Assembly: GCA_021813745.1 (NCBI GenBank)
Contig: JAKAJO010000116.1
Coordinates: 1-42,585 of the forward strand
DNA from: Acidobacteriota bacterium
Lineage (GTDB): Bacteria > Acidobacteriota > Terriglobia > Terriglobales > Acidobacteriaceae
Length of the DNA stretch: 42,585 nt
Direction of reading: 5' to 3'
Shown: positions 8,245 through 14,954 of the stretch, piece by piece
How positions within the stretch are numbered: position 1 is the stretch's first letter
How the letters are laid out: each line of letters starts with the position of its first letter
Position numbers and translations under genes: made by a program
The notes under the pieces: model-generated
The model's database searches: none
Told to the model about the DNA's origin: nothing
The model's input: the letters and a program-made list of their open reading frames with translations, nothing else

Positions 8245-9378
8245 TTATTCACATCGGAGTGCGTCGACGGGGGAAAGCTGCCCGGCGCGCCATGCAGGCA
8301 GCGCTCCGGCAACGAGCCCGGCGAGGATTGCAATCCCAAGTGCTTTGATGAGCAGCGGCCATTGCAAAGTTGCAGCAAAGAAGCTTGCTGTTTGGGGCAA
8401 CGCTGCAAGAACGCGCAGGGCGCACCATCCGAGCCCGATGCCCAGAAAGCCGCCGCTCAGGCCGAGTAATGCGGCCTCTGCCTCGATATGGGCCAGCACC
8501 TGCCATCGCTTCCATCCGAGTGCGCGCAGGATGCCAATCTCTCGTGTGCGCTCGAAGACAGACATGACCATGGTGTTGGCGATGCCGAGGATGCCGATGA
8601 GGAGAGCGAGCAAAGAGGTGCCCCATGCGGAGGCCTGGGCCAGCTTCACAAACTGATTGTCGCTGGCACGCTCGGCCGCAGGAACTGCGCGGACACCCGG
8701 CAAGGCCTTCTGGATCGCAACCTGGGCAGATTTCACATAGTGTTCCGGTGTCTCGCCGGCAGGTACGGGGCGCAAGCGAATGTCGATGGTCGAGACCTTT
8801 CCGCCCATGCCGCTGAGCTGCTGCAACTGGTCGAGCGGCATCACCACTGCGGTTGCTTCCAGGGTTGAAGCGGCGTGGTAGATGGCGGTCACATTGAAGA
8901 GGGTGCCCTGCAGCTCAAGCGTATCGCCGGGCTTTTTGTTCAGATCCTGCGCGAGCAGATCGCCGAGCATGACTTCTCGCTGCCCATTGCGGAATCGGCG
9001 CCCGGCCAGGATATTCAGAGAATCGAATTCAAATGCATTTGCGTCCCAGCCGTAGACCAGTGCATTCATGTCCGGTGTTACGTCCATCAGATTGAAGATG
9101 GTGGGAGATACCTGCTCGACCACGGGGATGGACTTGATCTTTTCTGCGGCGGACTGATCCAGGGTGGTGTTCAGGAAGCTTCCCTGGATGACCGAGATGT
9201 CAGTGCCGGTGCTGGAGTAGATACGGAACCACTGCTGCTCGAATGCAGTGGAAAACCCGACCAGGCCGACGAAAGCGCCCACCGCCATTCCAATCCCGGA
9301 GAGTGAGAGGAATGTCCTGAGGCGCCGACGACGCAGGTTCTTCAGCACATATCCCATGAAGGTTAACGACGTGGCCAT
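8245..9378 (-). CDS. FtsX/MacB-family ABC transporter permease
   Basis: 377-residue permease with the MacB layout. A first membrane helix near residues 25-47 follows the basic NLRRRRLRTFLS. A large periplasmic MacB_PCD-like domain covers about 50-255, and three C-terminal helices lie at about 265-290, 310-335 and 343-365. The coupling segment SVFERTREIGILRALGWKR (about 284-302) is the hallmark cytoplasmic helix that contacts the ATPase, and the end PAWRAGQLSPVDALRCE is typical of FtsX-type C-termini. Its likely partners are the LolD-type ATPase and LolA-like protein 2.5-4 kb downstream on the same strand. It should be the first gene of the minus-strand set, with its promoter in 9379-9839. The exported substrate is unknown. 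Confidence 0.92.
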   Translation of the reverse strand: MATSLTFMGYVLKNLRRRRLRTFLSLSGIGMAVGAFVGLVGFSTAFEQQWFRIYSSTGTDISVIQGSFLNTTLDQSAAEKIKSIPVVEQVSPTIFNLMDVTPDMNALVYGWDANAFEFDSLNILAGRRFRNGQREVMLGDLLAQDLNKKPGDTLELQGTLFNVTAIYHAASTLEATAVVMPLDQLQQLSGMGGKVSTIDIRLRPVPAGETPEHYVKSAQVAIQKALPGVRAVPAAERASDNQFVKLAQASAWGTSLLALLIGILGIANTMVMSVFERTREIGILRALGWKRWQVLAHIEAEAALLGLSGGFLGIGLGWCALRVLAALPQTASFFAATLQWPLLIKALGIAILAGLVAGALPAWRAGQLSPVDALRCE

Positions 9379-9460
9379 AGGTTTGGGCGACTTTCTTTGG
9401 TCTTCGCTTGGAATTGGGGCAATGTTGAATTGCCGCAGCGACGCTCGAGGCTCCTATCCA

Positions 9461-9516
9461 GAATATTGGGTCAGGTGAGTGCTTTCCAAATCGAAGTTGC
9501 CGAATCTTGGGTCAGG
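9461..9516. repeat. Pair of direct repeats GAATxTTGGGTCAGG
   Basis: GAATATTGGGTCAGG at 9461-9475 and GAATCTTGGGTCAGG at 9502-9516 differ at one base and begin 41 bases apart, close to four helical turns. They sit 83-138 bases upstream of the permease start, a position compatible with binding sites for a dimeric regulator. No regulator gene is adjacent. They could also be the remains of a small duplication. Confidence 0.5.
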
Positions 9517-9822
9517 CAGCAGAGCTTTTGGCCGGAGATGTGGCATTTGGAGCTTTGCGCGCGTCATCCGGCAACGGATTGAGTGAAGCATGCGGGGGAA
9601 CTCCGGTTCTTCGTTGGAGCGGATCATTCTTGGGCCATGATGTTGGATTCCTCAACGACTTATGGAAGCAAAAGCCACTGAGCATCTTTCTCTATCTATT
9701 CGCCTTTTCTAGGGTGCGCGATTTCATTGTCTCTTTGGACTCATCCGCGGTTTCTTCCCTGAGATTGACATGCCAATCCATCGCACCTGTGGGTGGGAGT
9801 GTGTCACGGCCGAGACCAGCGC

Positions 9823-9839
9823 GCCGGCGCTAAGCCGGC
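9823..9839 (-). terminator. Possible hairpin terminator after the CocE-type hydrolase
   Basis: Two GCCGGC palindromes (9823-9828 and 9834-9839) separated by five bases can pair into a short stem directly after the minus-strand stop. There is no T-tract, so it is a weak candidate. Confidence 0.3.
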
Positions 9840-12044
9840 TCAGAAGCACTCGATGTGGTCGCAGGGGTTCATGAGCGGGAGCTGCAGGCTGGACTGGTGG
9901 TCGGGGTCAGACAGGATGGTGATGGTGGCCGGTTTGTAGTCCTCGGGTTTGGCGGTCATGATGTTGGGCACGAAGGTCTGCGGGTTGCGGTCGTAGAGCG
10001 GGAACCAGGTGGACTGGATTTCGACCAGGACGGTGTGGCCGGCCTTGAAGACGTGATCGACGTCGTGGAGGCTGTAGCGGTACTCGTGGACGGAGTTGGC
10101 GCGCAGGGGCATGGGGTTGTCGAAACCGGAGAGATAGCGGCCGCGGAAGATTTCAGCGTTGGTCATGAGCTGGTAGCCGCGCATCTTGGGGTCGGGGTCG
10201 TCGTCGGGGTACTGGTCGATGAGCTTGACGACCATGTCGTTGTCAGTGCCGGTAGTGGCAGCGTAAATGTCGGCGACGACTTCGCCGGTGACGACGAGGT
10301 CTTTCTTGAGCACGGGCAGCTTGAAGAGGGCGACATCGGGACGGCTGGTGACGAAGCGCTGATCTTCGGCGAGCCAGTTGTACCACTGCGAGCCTTGTGA
10401 GTAGGTGGGCTGGATGGGGCGGTGGCGGTAGGGCACGGGGTTGGCGGGGTCGCTGACGTAGGTGGTCTTGCCCTGCGTGGTGGGGCCGCTCCAACTGAGC
10501 TGGCCGCCGGGGAGCAGGTAGAGGCTGTTGGTTTCAGCCTTGAGTGGGGGAAACTCGGAGTAATGCTGCCAGGTGTTGGAGCCGGTCTGGAAGCTGGCGG
10601 TGTTTTGGAGGTCGAAGCCGGACTCGCCTTTCAGGTAATGGCCGAAGAATTTCGCTTCAATGTCCGCACGGAACTCCTTGCCGATGGGCGCGCCGAAGTT
10701 AAGGTCGCCGAGGTGGCGCGAGGAGGCGGCCCAGTAGCCGTGCCGCCAGGGGCCAAGGGTGAGGAAGTTGTCGTGCTTGGTGTTGTGAGGCTCAAGTTTG
10801 GCGTACTCCTCCTGCGGGCCGTACATGTCTTCCTGGTCGTAATAGCCGCCCACAGTGAGGGTAGGGACGGCGATGGTGTTGAGGTGATTTTCGACGCCGC
10901 GTGAGGACCACTCGCTGTCGTAGGCGGGGTGTTCGAGGAAAAGCTTCCAGGTGGGCAGCATTTTGGAGCCGGAACGCTTCACGTCTTCCGCAAAGGAGCC
11001 GCGCTGGAGGAAGAAGTCGTAGCCATCGACGGGCTTGCCGTCTTTGTCTTTGCCGTAGCTGACCTCGGCGTTCTCTTTGCTGGACTCCATCATGAGCACG
11101 TAGTCGTAGCCGTAGGACTGGCGGAAGGCGCCATTGTGGAAGAAGTCGTCGCCCTTCCAGACGTCGATCATGGGGGCCTGGGGCGAGACGGCTTTGACGG
11201 CGGGGTGGGGGTCGATGCCGGCCATCATGGCGAGGAAGCCGGGATAGCTGGTGCCGACGACGCCAGCGCGGCCGTTGTTGCCGGGGACGTTCTGGATGAG
11301 CCAGGCGACGGTGTCGGAGGCGTCGGTGCTTTCGTCGATGGCTTTGGGGGCTGGACTGCCAGATTGGCCGCCGGCGCTATGGTCTGCGAGCGGGCGCATC
11401 ATGACGAATTCGCCTTCACTCTTGAAGCGGCCCCGGATGTCTTCGCAGACGTAGATGTAGCCGTCGCGGGCGAGCTCTGGGCGGCCGGCGAAGAAGGACC
11501 CGCGCGTTGTGCCGTCGCAGCCGTAGGGCGTGCGCTGCATGAGGATGGGTAGAGGTGTGGCGATGTCCGCCGGCTTGAGGATGACGGCGTGGAGCTTGAC
11601 GCCGTCGCGCATGGGAATCATGACCTCGGCGCGCTGGTAGTCGTGAAAGACGTGGTGAACGGGCTCGCCGGTGCGGTGGTAGATGGCGTCGGGCTCCATG
11701 GAGACGACGACTGTGGAGCCGCGGCCGTCGGCGTCGAGGGTGAAGGTGAAGGTGACCTTGGGATCAGGGACCGTGAACTCGGTGGCGGAGACGGGGTCGA
11801 GCTGCGTTGGGATGCGGCGCTCGGACTCGAGGGTAAGCTTGCCATCCTGCACATAGAAGCTGAGGGGCGTGTCTGGATCCGCGGTGTTGGTGTACTCGCC
11901 GCTGAGAGCCTGCAATTGGGCCGTGCTCACCTGCACGGGGCCGACCGATACGGAAGCGGCCTTCGCAGCCGGGGCTTTCTGGCTTAGAAGCGCGATAGGC
12001 AGGGTAAGACAGAGGGTGACAAGCGCAGCGCGGAAACGATGCAA
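9840..12044 (-). CDS. Secreted CocE/NonD-family hydrolase (S15 X-Pro peptidase-like)
   Basis: 734-residue serine hydrolase predicted to cleave acyl or peptide bonds outside the cytoplasm. A signal peptide (residues 1-30, ending KAPAAKAA) is followed by a roughly 100-residue extra domain (about 38-130; TAQLQALSGEYTN start) resembling small beta-barrel modules attached to other acidobacterial hydrolases. The catalytic domain begins near 135 (MIPMRDGVKLHAVILKP). The nucleophile is in GTSYPG (Ser266), the Asp is probably Asp403 in GGYYDQED, and His435 lies in GPWRHGYW. The C-terminal jelly-roll domain includes DNDMVVKLIDQYPD and is the X-Pro peptidase C-terminal fold. The start is a TTG supported by GGAGGT 7 bases upstream. 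Whether it is an esterase, acylase or peptidase cannot be decided. Confidence 0.92.
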   Translation of the reverse strand: MHRFRAALVTLCLTLPIALLSQKAPAAKAASVSVGPVQVSTAQLQALSGEYTNTADPDTPLSFYVQDGKLTLESERRIPTQLDPVSATEFTVPDPKVTFTFTLDADGRGSTVVVSMEPDAIYHRTGEPVHHVFHDYQRAEVMIPMRDGVKLHAVILKPADIATPLPILMQRTPYGCDGTTRGSFFAGRPELARDGYIYVCEDIRGRFKSEGEFVMMRPLADHSAGGQSGSPAPKAIDESTDASDTVAWLIQNVPGNNGRAGVVGTSYPGFLAMMAGIDPHPAVKAVSPQAPMIDVWKGDDFFHNGAFRQSYGYDYVLMMESSKENAEVSYGKDKDGKPVDGYDFFLQRGSFAEDVKRSGSKMLPTWKLFLEHPAYDSEWSSRGVENHLNTIAVPTLTVGGYYDQEDMYGPQEEYAKLEPHNTKHDNFLTLGPWRHGYWAASSRHLGDLNFGAPIGKEFRADIEAKFFGHYLKGESGFDLQNTASFQTGSNTWQHYSEFPPLKAETNSLYLLPGGQLSWSGPTTQGKTTYVSDPANPVPYRHRPIQPTYSQGSQWYNWLAEDQRFVTSRPDVALFKLPVLKKDLVVTGEVVADIYAATTGTDNDMVVKLIDQYPDDDPDPKMRGYQLMTNAEIFRGRYLSGFDNPMPLRANSVHEYRYSLHDVDHVFKAGHTVLVEIQSTWFPLYDRNPQTFVPNIMTAKPEDYKPATITILSDPDHQSSLQLPLMNPCDHIECF

Positions 12045-12051
12045 GGCGTGG

Positions 12052-12057
12052 ACCTCC
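12052..12057 (-). promoter_or_regulatory. Ribosome-binding site supporting a TTG start
   Basis: Reads GGAGGT on the minus strand, 7 bases before the TTG at 12044. No ATG or GTG nearby would preserve the signal peptide of the hydrolase, so the TTG is taken as the true start. Confidence 0.75.
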
Positions 12058-12064
12058 GGAAAGA

Positions 12065-13021
12065 TTAATGCAAATGGCCGTGGTGCGCATGGGGCATGTC
12101 GGCGGCCATTTCTTCGATGGGGACGACGCAGCCCTCGAGCTCGCCGCAGCCGATGTGCTCGAACTGGATGGTGGTGTGGCTGATGTGGAAGTGGTCGTGG
12201 AGGACGTGGTTGAGCTTGACGAGGATGCAGGCGCTTTCAGAGGGGGGAATGTCGGCGATAGTGACGTGGCAGGAGAGGGCGCGGGACTGCGAGCCGAGGC
12301 TCCAGATGTGGAGGTCATGGACATTGATGACGCCTTCGACCGCTTCCATGGAGGAGCGAATCTGGGGCAGGGAGAGGCCGCGCGGCGTGCCTTCGAGGAG
12401 GATGTTGAGAGTTTCGCGGACAATGCCGATGCTGGACCAGAGGATGAGTGCCGCGATGCCGAGCGAGAGGATGGGGTCAATCCAGTTCTGTCCGGTAAAG
12501 AGAATACCCGCGCCACCGGCGATGACGGCGGCGGTGGAGAGCGTGTCTCCGGCCATGTGGAGGAAGGCAGAACGCATGTTGACGTCGCGTGCGACGCCCC
12601 AGAGCAGCGCGGCGATGACGCCGTTCATCAGGACGCCTGCGGCGGCGGTGATCATCATGATGCGGGGATGGACGGCGACGGGCGCACTGAGGCGGTGGAT
12701 GGCTTCAAGAGCGATCCAGAGGGAGATGACAATGAGGGTGGCGGCGTTAACGAAGGCGGCGAGAACGCCGGCGCGCTGATAGCCGAAGGTGCGGGTGTTG
12801 TCGGCCGGGCGGGTCTGAAAGTAGACGGCGGCAAAGCTGAGGAGGAGCGCGAGGAAGTCCGATACGTTGTGGCCGGCCTCAGAGAGTAGGGCGAGCGAGT
12901 GTGCGCGCAGACCGGCTACGAAGGTGACGACGACGTAGGCCAGCGTGACCACCAGGGAAATGCGGAGAACGGATTGTGTCCGGTTTGCGCCGGGGCCGGC
13001 GGGCGCGGCATGGACGTGCAT
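12065..13021 (-). CDS. Cation diffusion facilitator (CzcD/ZitB-like Zn/Co/Cd exporter)
   Basis: Proton-coupled divalent metal exporter of the inner membrane. With the ATG at 13021 it is 318 residues with six predicted helices. HNVSDF in helix 2 and HMAGDT in helix 5 are the paired HxxxD transport-site motifs that favour zinc. The cytoplasmic C-terminal domain includes GVINVHDLHIWSLGS, the conserved dimer-forming strand, and the protein ends with a His-rich tail MPHAHHGHLH. MHVHAAPAGPGANRT at the N-terminus is also His-bearing, as usual for CzcD. In-frame starts at 13057 and 13204 exist; the latter would overlap the upstream gene by about 100 bases. No strong ribosome-binding site is visible for any of them. 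The CocE-type gene starts about 20 bases downstream. Confidence 0.92.
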   Translation of the reverse strand: MHVHAAPAGPGANRTQSVLRISLVVTLAYVVVTFVAGLRAHSLALLSEAGHNVSDFLALLLSFAAVYFQTRPADNTRTFGYQRAGVLAAFVNAATLIVISLWIALEAIHRLSAPVAVHPRIMMITAAAGVLMNGVIAALLWGVARDVNMRSAFLHMAGDTLSTAAVIAGGAGILFTGQNWIDPILSLGIAALILWSSIGIVRETLNILLEGTPRGLSLPQIRSSMEAVEGVINVHDLHIWSLGSQSRALSCHVTIADIPPSESACILVKLNHVLHDHFHISHTTIQFEHIGCGELEGCVVPIEEMAADMPHAHHGHLH

Positions 13022-13106
13022 AAGGGCAGTGTAAATGGGCCAAAGGTGGCGTGCCATCAGCGTTTTGATCCGGGAAACAATGCGTGCGCCCTGTGCCCGG
13101 AAAGGG

Positions 13107-13577
13107 CTAGCGGACGCGCGGCCAGCGGCGGCGGGGCTCGGTGACGGCAGGACCGACGGGGAGTTCGGGGAGGGTGTTGCGCAGGCCGGACCATTGTTCA
13201 GCAACTAGGATGCTGTTGTGGGGGTTGCCGGGCTGGTAGCGGACGGTGCAGGGGAAGCCGGCGCGCAGATCGGCGGGGTTCAGTGTGTCAAGCATGGCGG
13301 TGACGTCCTGTGAGCACTGGTAGTCGACGCCACTAATGCGGTAGCTGTAGATGAGCAGAGTGCGCGTGACGCCGTCATCGGCAGTCATTTCGGTGATGTC
13401 GAGGAACATGCCATCGACGAGGCGGCCGGAGCGGGCAAGGAATTGGCGGCGGGTCTGCTCGATTTCGTCAGCTGTGGGGCGGCGACGCGTGACGAGCCAA
13501 ATGCCGGCACCCGTGAGCGTGGCGAGCAGGACCACTCCGGTGGCGGTCTCCCATGTGCGTGGATTGGTGAGGATCAT
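13107..13577 (-). CDS. Small membrane protein with DUF3592-like domain
   Basis: Using the ATG at 13577 gives 156 residues (an in-frame start at 13655 would give 182). One transmembrane helix lies near residues 14-32 (TATGVVLLATLTGAGIWLV), followed by TRRRP, so the remainder is probably cytoplasmic under the positive-inside rule. The remaining part is soluble beta-rich sequence with YSYRISGVDYQCSQDV and TVRYQPGNPHNSIL. This is the pattern of DUF3592 proteins (a YxxxGxxY strand pair, then a YxPxNPxxS turn). Function is unknown. It ends about 85 bases before the CDF transporter on the same strand and could share its transcript. The call as a real gene rests on the domain-like pattern. Confidence 0.7.
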   Translation of the reverse strand: MILTNPRTWETATGVVLLATLTGAGIWLVTRRRPTADEIEQTRRQFLARSGRLVDGMFLDITEMTADDGVTRTLLIYSYRISGVDYQCSQDVTAMLDTLNPADLRAGFPCTVRYQPGNPHNSILVAEQWSGLRNTLPELPVGPAVTEPRRRWPRVR

Positions 13578-13673
13578 CGCAGTGCGGAGCTCTGCCCCCC
13601 GGCAAAACTCTGTCAGCTTTGAGCATATCGCAGCGGGTGTGGGTTGCCGGTGCAAGGCGCGAGACGGTGATTT

Positions 13674-14837
13674 TCAGCCGAGCAGGTGTTTGGCGATGGT
13701 CATGAGCTGCATGTTGGATGTGCCCTCGTAGATCTTTCCCACCTTGGCGTCGCGGTAGTACTTCTCCGCGGGGTAATCGCGGACAAAGCCGTTGCCGCCG
13801 AAGATTTCAACGCATTGGCTGGCGACGCGCTCGGCGACCTGCGAGGCGAAGAGCTTGGTCATGGCGGCTTCTTTGACGTAGGGCTGTCGGGCGTCTTTGA
13901 GGCGGGCGGCGTTGTAGACGAGGAGCTTTGCGGCTTCAATGTCGGTGGCCATTTGGGCGAGGGAAAATTGCACGGCCTGAAACTCGGCGATGGTTTTGCC
14001 GAACTGACGGCGTTCCTTTGCGTAGCGAGCAGCGTGGCCCCAGGCACCTTCGGCAAGGCCCAGCATCTGGGCGCCAATGCCGATGCGGCCTTCGTTCAGC
14101 GTCTCGATGGCGATCTTGTAGCCTTTGCCGGGTTCGCCGAGGAGGTTTTCGGCGGGGAGTTCGCAGTTGTCGAGGAGGAGCTCGCAGGTGCTGCTGGCGC
14201 GTATGCCGAGCTTGTCTTCCTTGCGGCCGACGGTAAAGCCGGGCGTGCCCTTTTCGACGAGGAAGGCCGTGATGCCGCGATAGCCGGCGGTGGGGTCAAG
14301 GGTGGCAAAGACGATGAAGAGGCCGGCCTCGCGGGCGTTGGAGATCCAGAGCTTGCGGCCATTGAGGCGGTATCCGGCGCTGGTGGTCTCGGCGCGGGTC
14401 TGAAGCGCGAAGGCATCGGAGCCGGAGCCGGCTTCACTGAGGGCGTAGGCGCCGGGCGTGTCGGTGGCGAGGCGGGGCAGCCATTGGCGCTTCTGGACAT
14501 CGGTGGCCCAGCGGCGGATGGCGTTGACGACAAGGGTGTTGTGGACATCGACGAGGACGGCGACGCCGGGGTCGACGGTGCTGATGGCCTGGATGGCGAG
14601 GACGGCGTCAAAGAAGCTGCCGGCGGCACCGCCGTGTTCCTCGGGAACCTCGACACCCATGAGGCCGAGTTCGAAGAGATGACGGAGGATGGTGGGGTCG
14701 AACTGTTGCGCGTCGTCCATGGTGCGAACGAGGGGCGCGATGGTCTTCTGGGCGAAATCAAGAACGGTGGAGTAAAAGAGCTGCTCTTCCTCTGAGAGAA
14801 GGGTGAGCGGCGAGCAGGTGGGGGTCGAGATGGGCAA
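13674..14837 (-). CDS. Acyl-CoA dehydrogenase (short/branched-chain type)
   Basis: FAD enzyme that introduces the alpha-beta double bond in acyl-CoA and hands electrons to ETF. The 387-residue protein has the family landmarks in order: an N-terminal helical domain with PEEHGG, then YALSEAGSGSDA (FAD/substrate loop), the middle domain WISNAREAGLF, and C-terminal RRQFGKTIAEFQAVQF and EIFGGNGFVRDYPAE. The catalytic Glu is in KIYEGTSNMQ near the C-terminus, the position used by SCAD and branched-chain enzymes. The TTG at 14837 is preferred because AAGGAG stands 8 bases upstream; a GTG at 14858 would place that site inside the coding sequence. The chain length preferred cannot be stated. No ETF or thiolase gene is adjacent. 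Confidence 0.93.
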   Translation of the reverse strand: MPISTPTCSPLTLLSEEEQLFYSTVLDFAQKTIAPLVRTMDDAQQFDPTILRHLFELGLMGVEVPEEHGGAAGSFFDAVLAIQAISTVDPGVAVLVDVHNTLVVNAIRRWATDVQKRQWLPRLATDTPGAYALSEAGSGSDAFALQTRAETTSAGYRLNGRKLWISNAREAGLFIVFATLDPTAGYRGITAFLVEKGTPGFTVGRKEDKLGIRASSTCELLLDNCELPAENLLGEPGKGYKIAIETLNEGRIGIGAQMLGLAEGAWGHAARYAKERRQFGKTIAEFQAVQFSLAQMATDIEAAKLLVYNAARLKDARQPYVKEAAMTKLFASQVAERVASQCVEIFGGNGFVRDYPAEKYYRDAKVGKIYEGTSNMQLMTIAKHLLG

Positions 14838-14845
14838 GCTGGCTT

Positions 14846-14851
14846 CTCCTT
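14846..14851 (-). promoter_or_regulatory. Ribosome-binding site supporting a TTG start
   Basis: AAGGAG on the minus strand, 8 bases before the TTG at 14837 of the acyl-CoA dehydrogenase. It favours the TTG over the GTG at 14858. Confidence 0.65.
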
Positions 14852-14900
14852 GGCGCACCGGGCAGTGTAGCAGACGGACGATTGCAGGGGCGCGGCAAGC

Positions 14901-14932
14901 AAAAGGGGCAGACGCCTTGCGGCATCTGCCCC
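14901..14932 (-). terminator. Rho-independent terminator of the S53 protease gene
   Basis: On the minus strand a 12-base-pair stem (GGGGCAGATGCC / GGCGTCTGCCCC, one G-T pair) closes a GCAA tetraloop and is followed by TTTT. It begins 22 bases after the protease stop codon and separates that gene from the acyl-CoA dehydrogenase. Confidence 0.88.
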
Positions 14933-14954
14933 GGGTGTGAAGAGACTTTTCCGG

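Larger units (their letters stand above)
9379..9839. other. 460-base non-coding region upstream of the permease
   Basis: Lies between the CocE-type hydrolase stop and the permease start, both minus strand, so it should carry the promoter of the permease operon. It has a stretch of lower GC (about 9655-9770). A short plus-strand open frame at 9507-9833 has no recognisable motif and I regard it as chance. Two near-identical 15-base direct repeats are recorded separately. Confidence 0.5.

Noticed and set aside
8112..8408. 98-residue minus-strand frame overlapping the permease 3' end
   Set aside because: Part of it is an out-of-frame reading of the permease; the rest has no homology-like pattern and no good ribosome-binding site.
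1196..9378. Idea that the island is a standard polyketide or aryl-polyene cluster
   Set aside because: No ketosynthase, acyl carrier protein or dehydratase was found, only a ligase, a reductase, a glycosyltransferase, a hydrolase and export proteins.
9507..9833. 108-residue plus-strand frame between the CocE gene and the permease
   Set aside because: No recognisable domain, poor start, and codon pattern unlike neighbouring genes; treated as non-coding.
13022..13204. Longer N-terminus for the CDF transporter
   Set aside because: It would overlap the upstream small membrane protein by about 100 bases and adds Pro/Ser-rich sequence not seen in the family.
13686..14795. 369-residue plus-strand open frame opposite the acyl-CoA dehydrogenase
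   Set aside because: It is the mirror of a well-conserved acyl-CoA dehydrogenase and has no recognisable motif.
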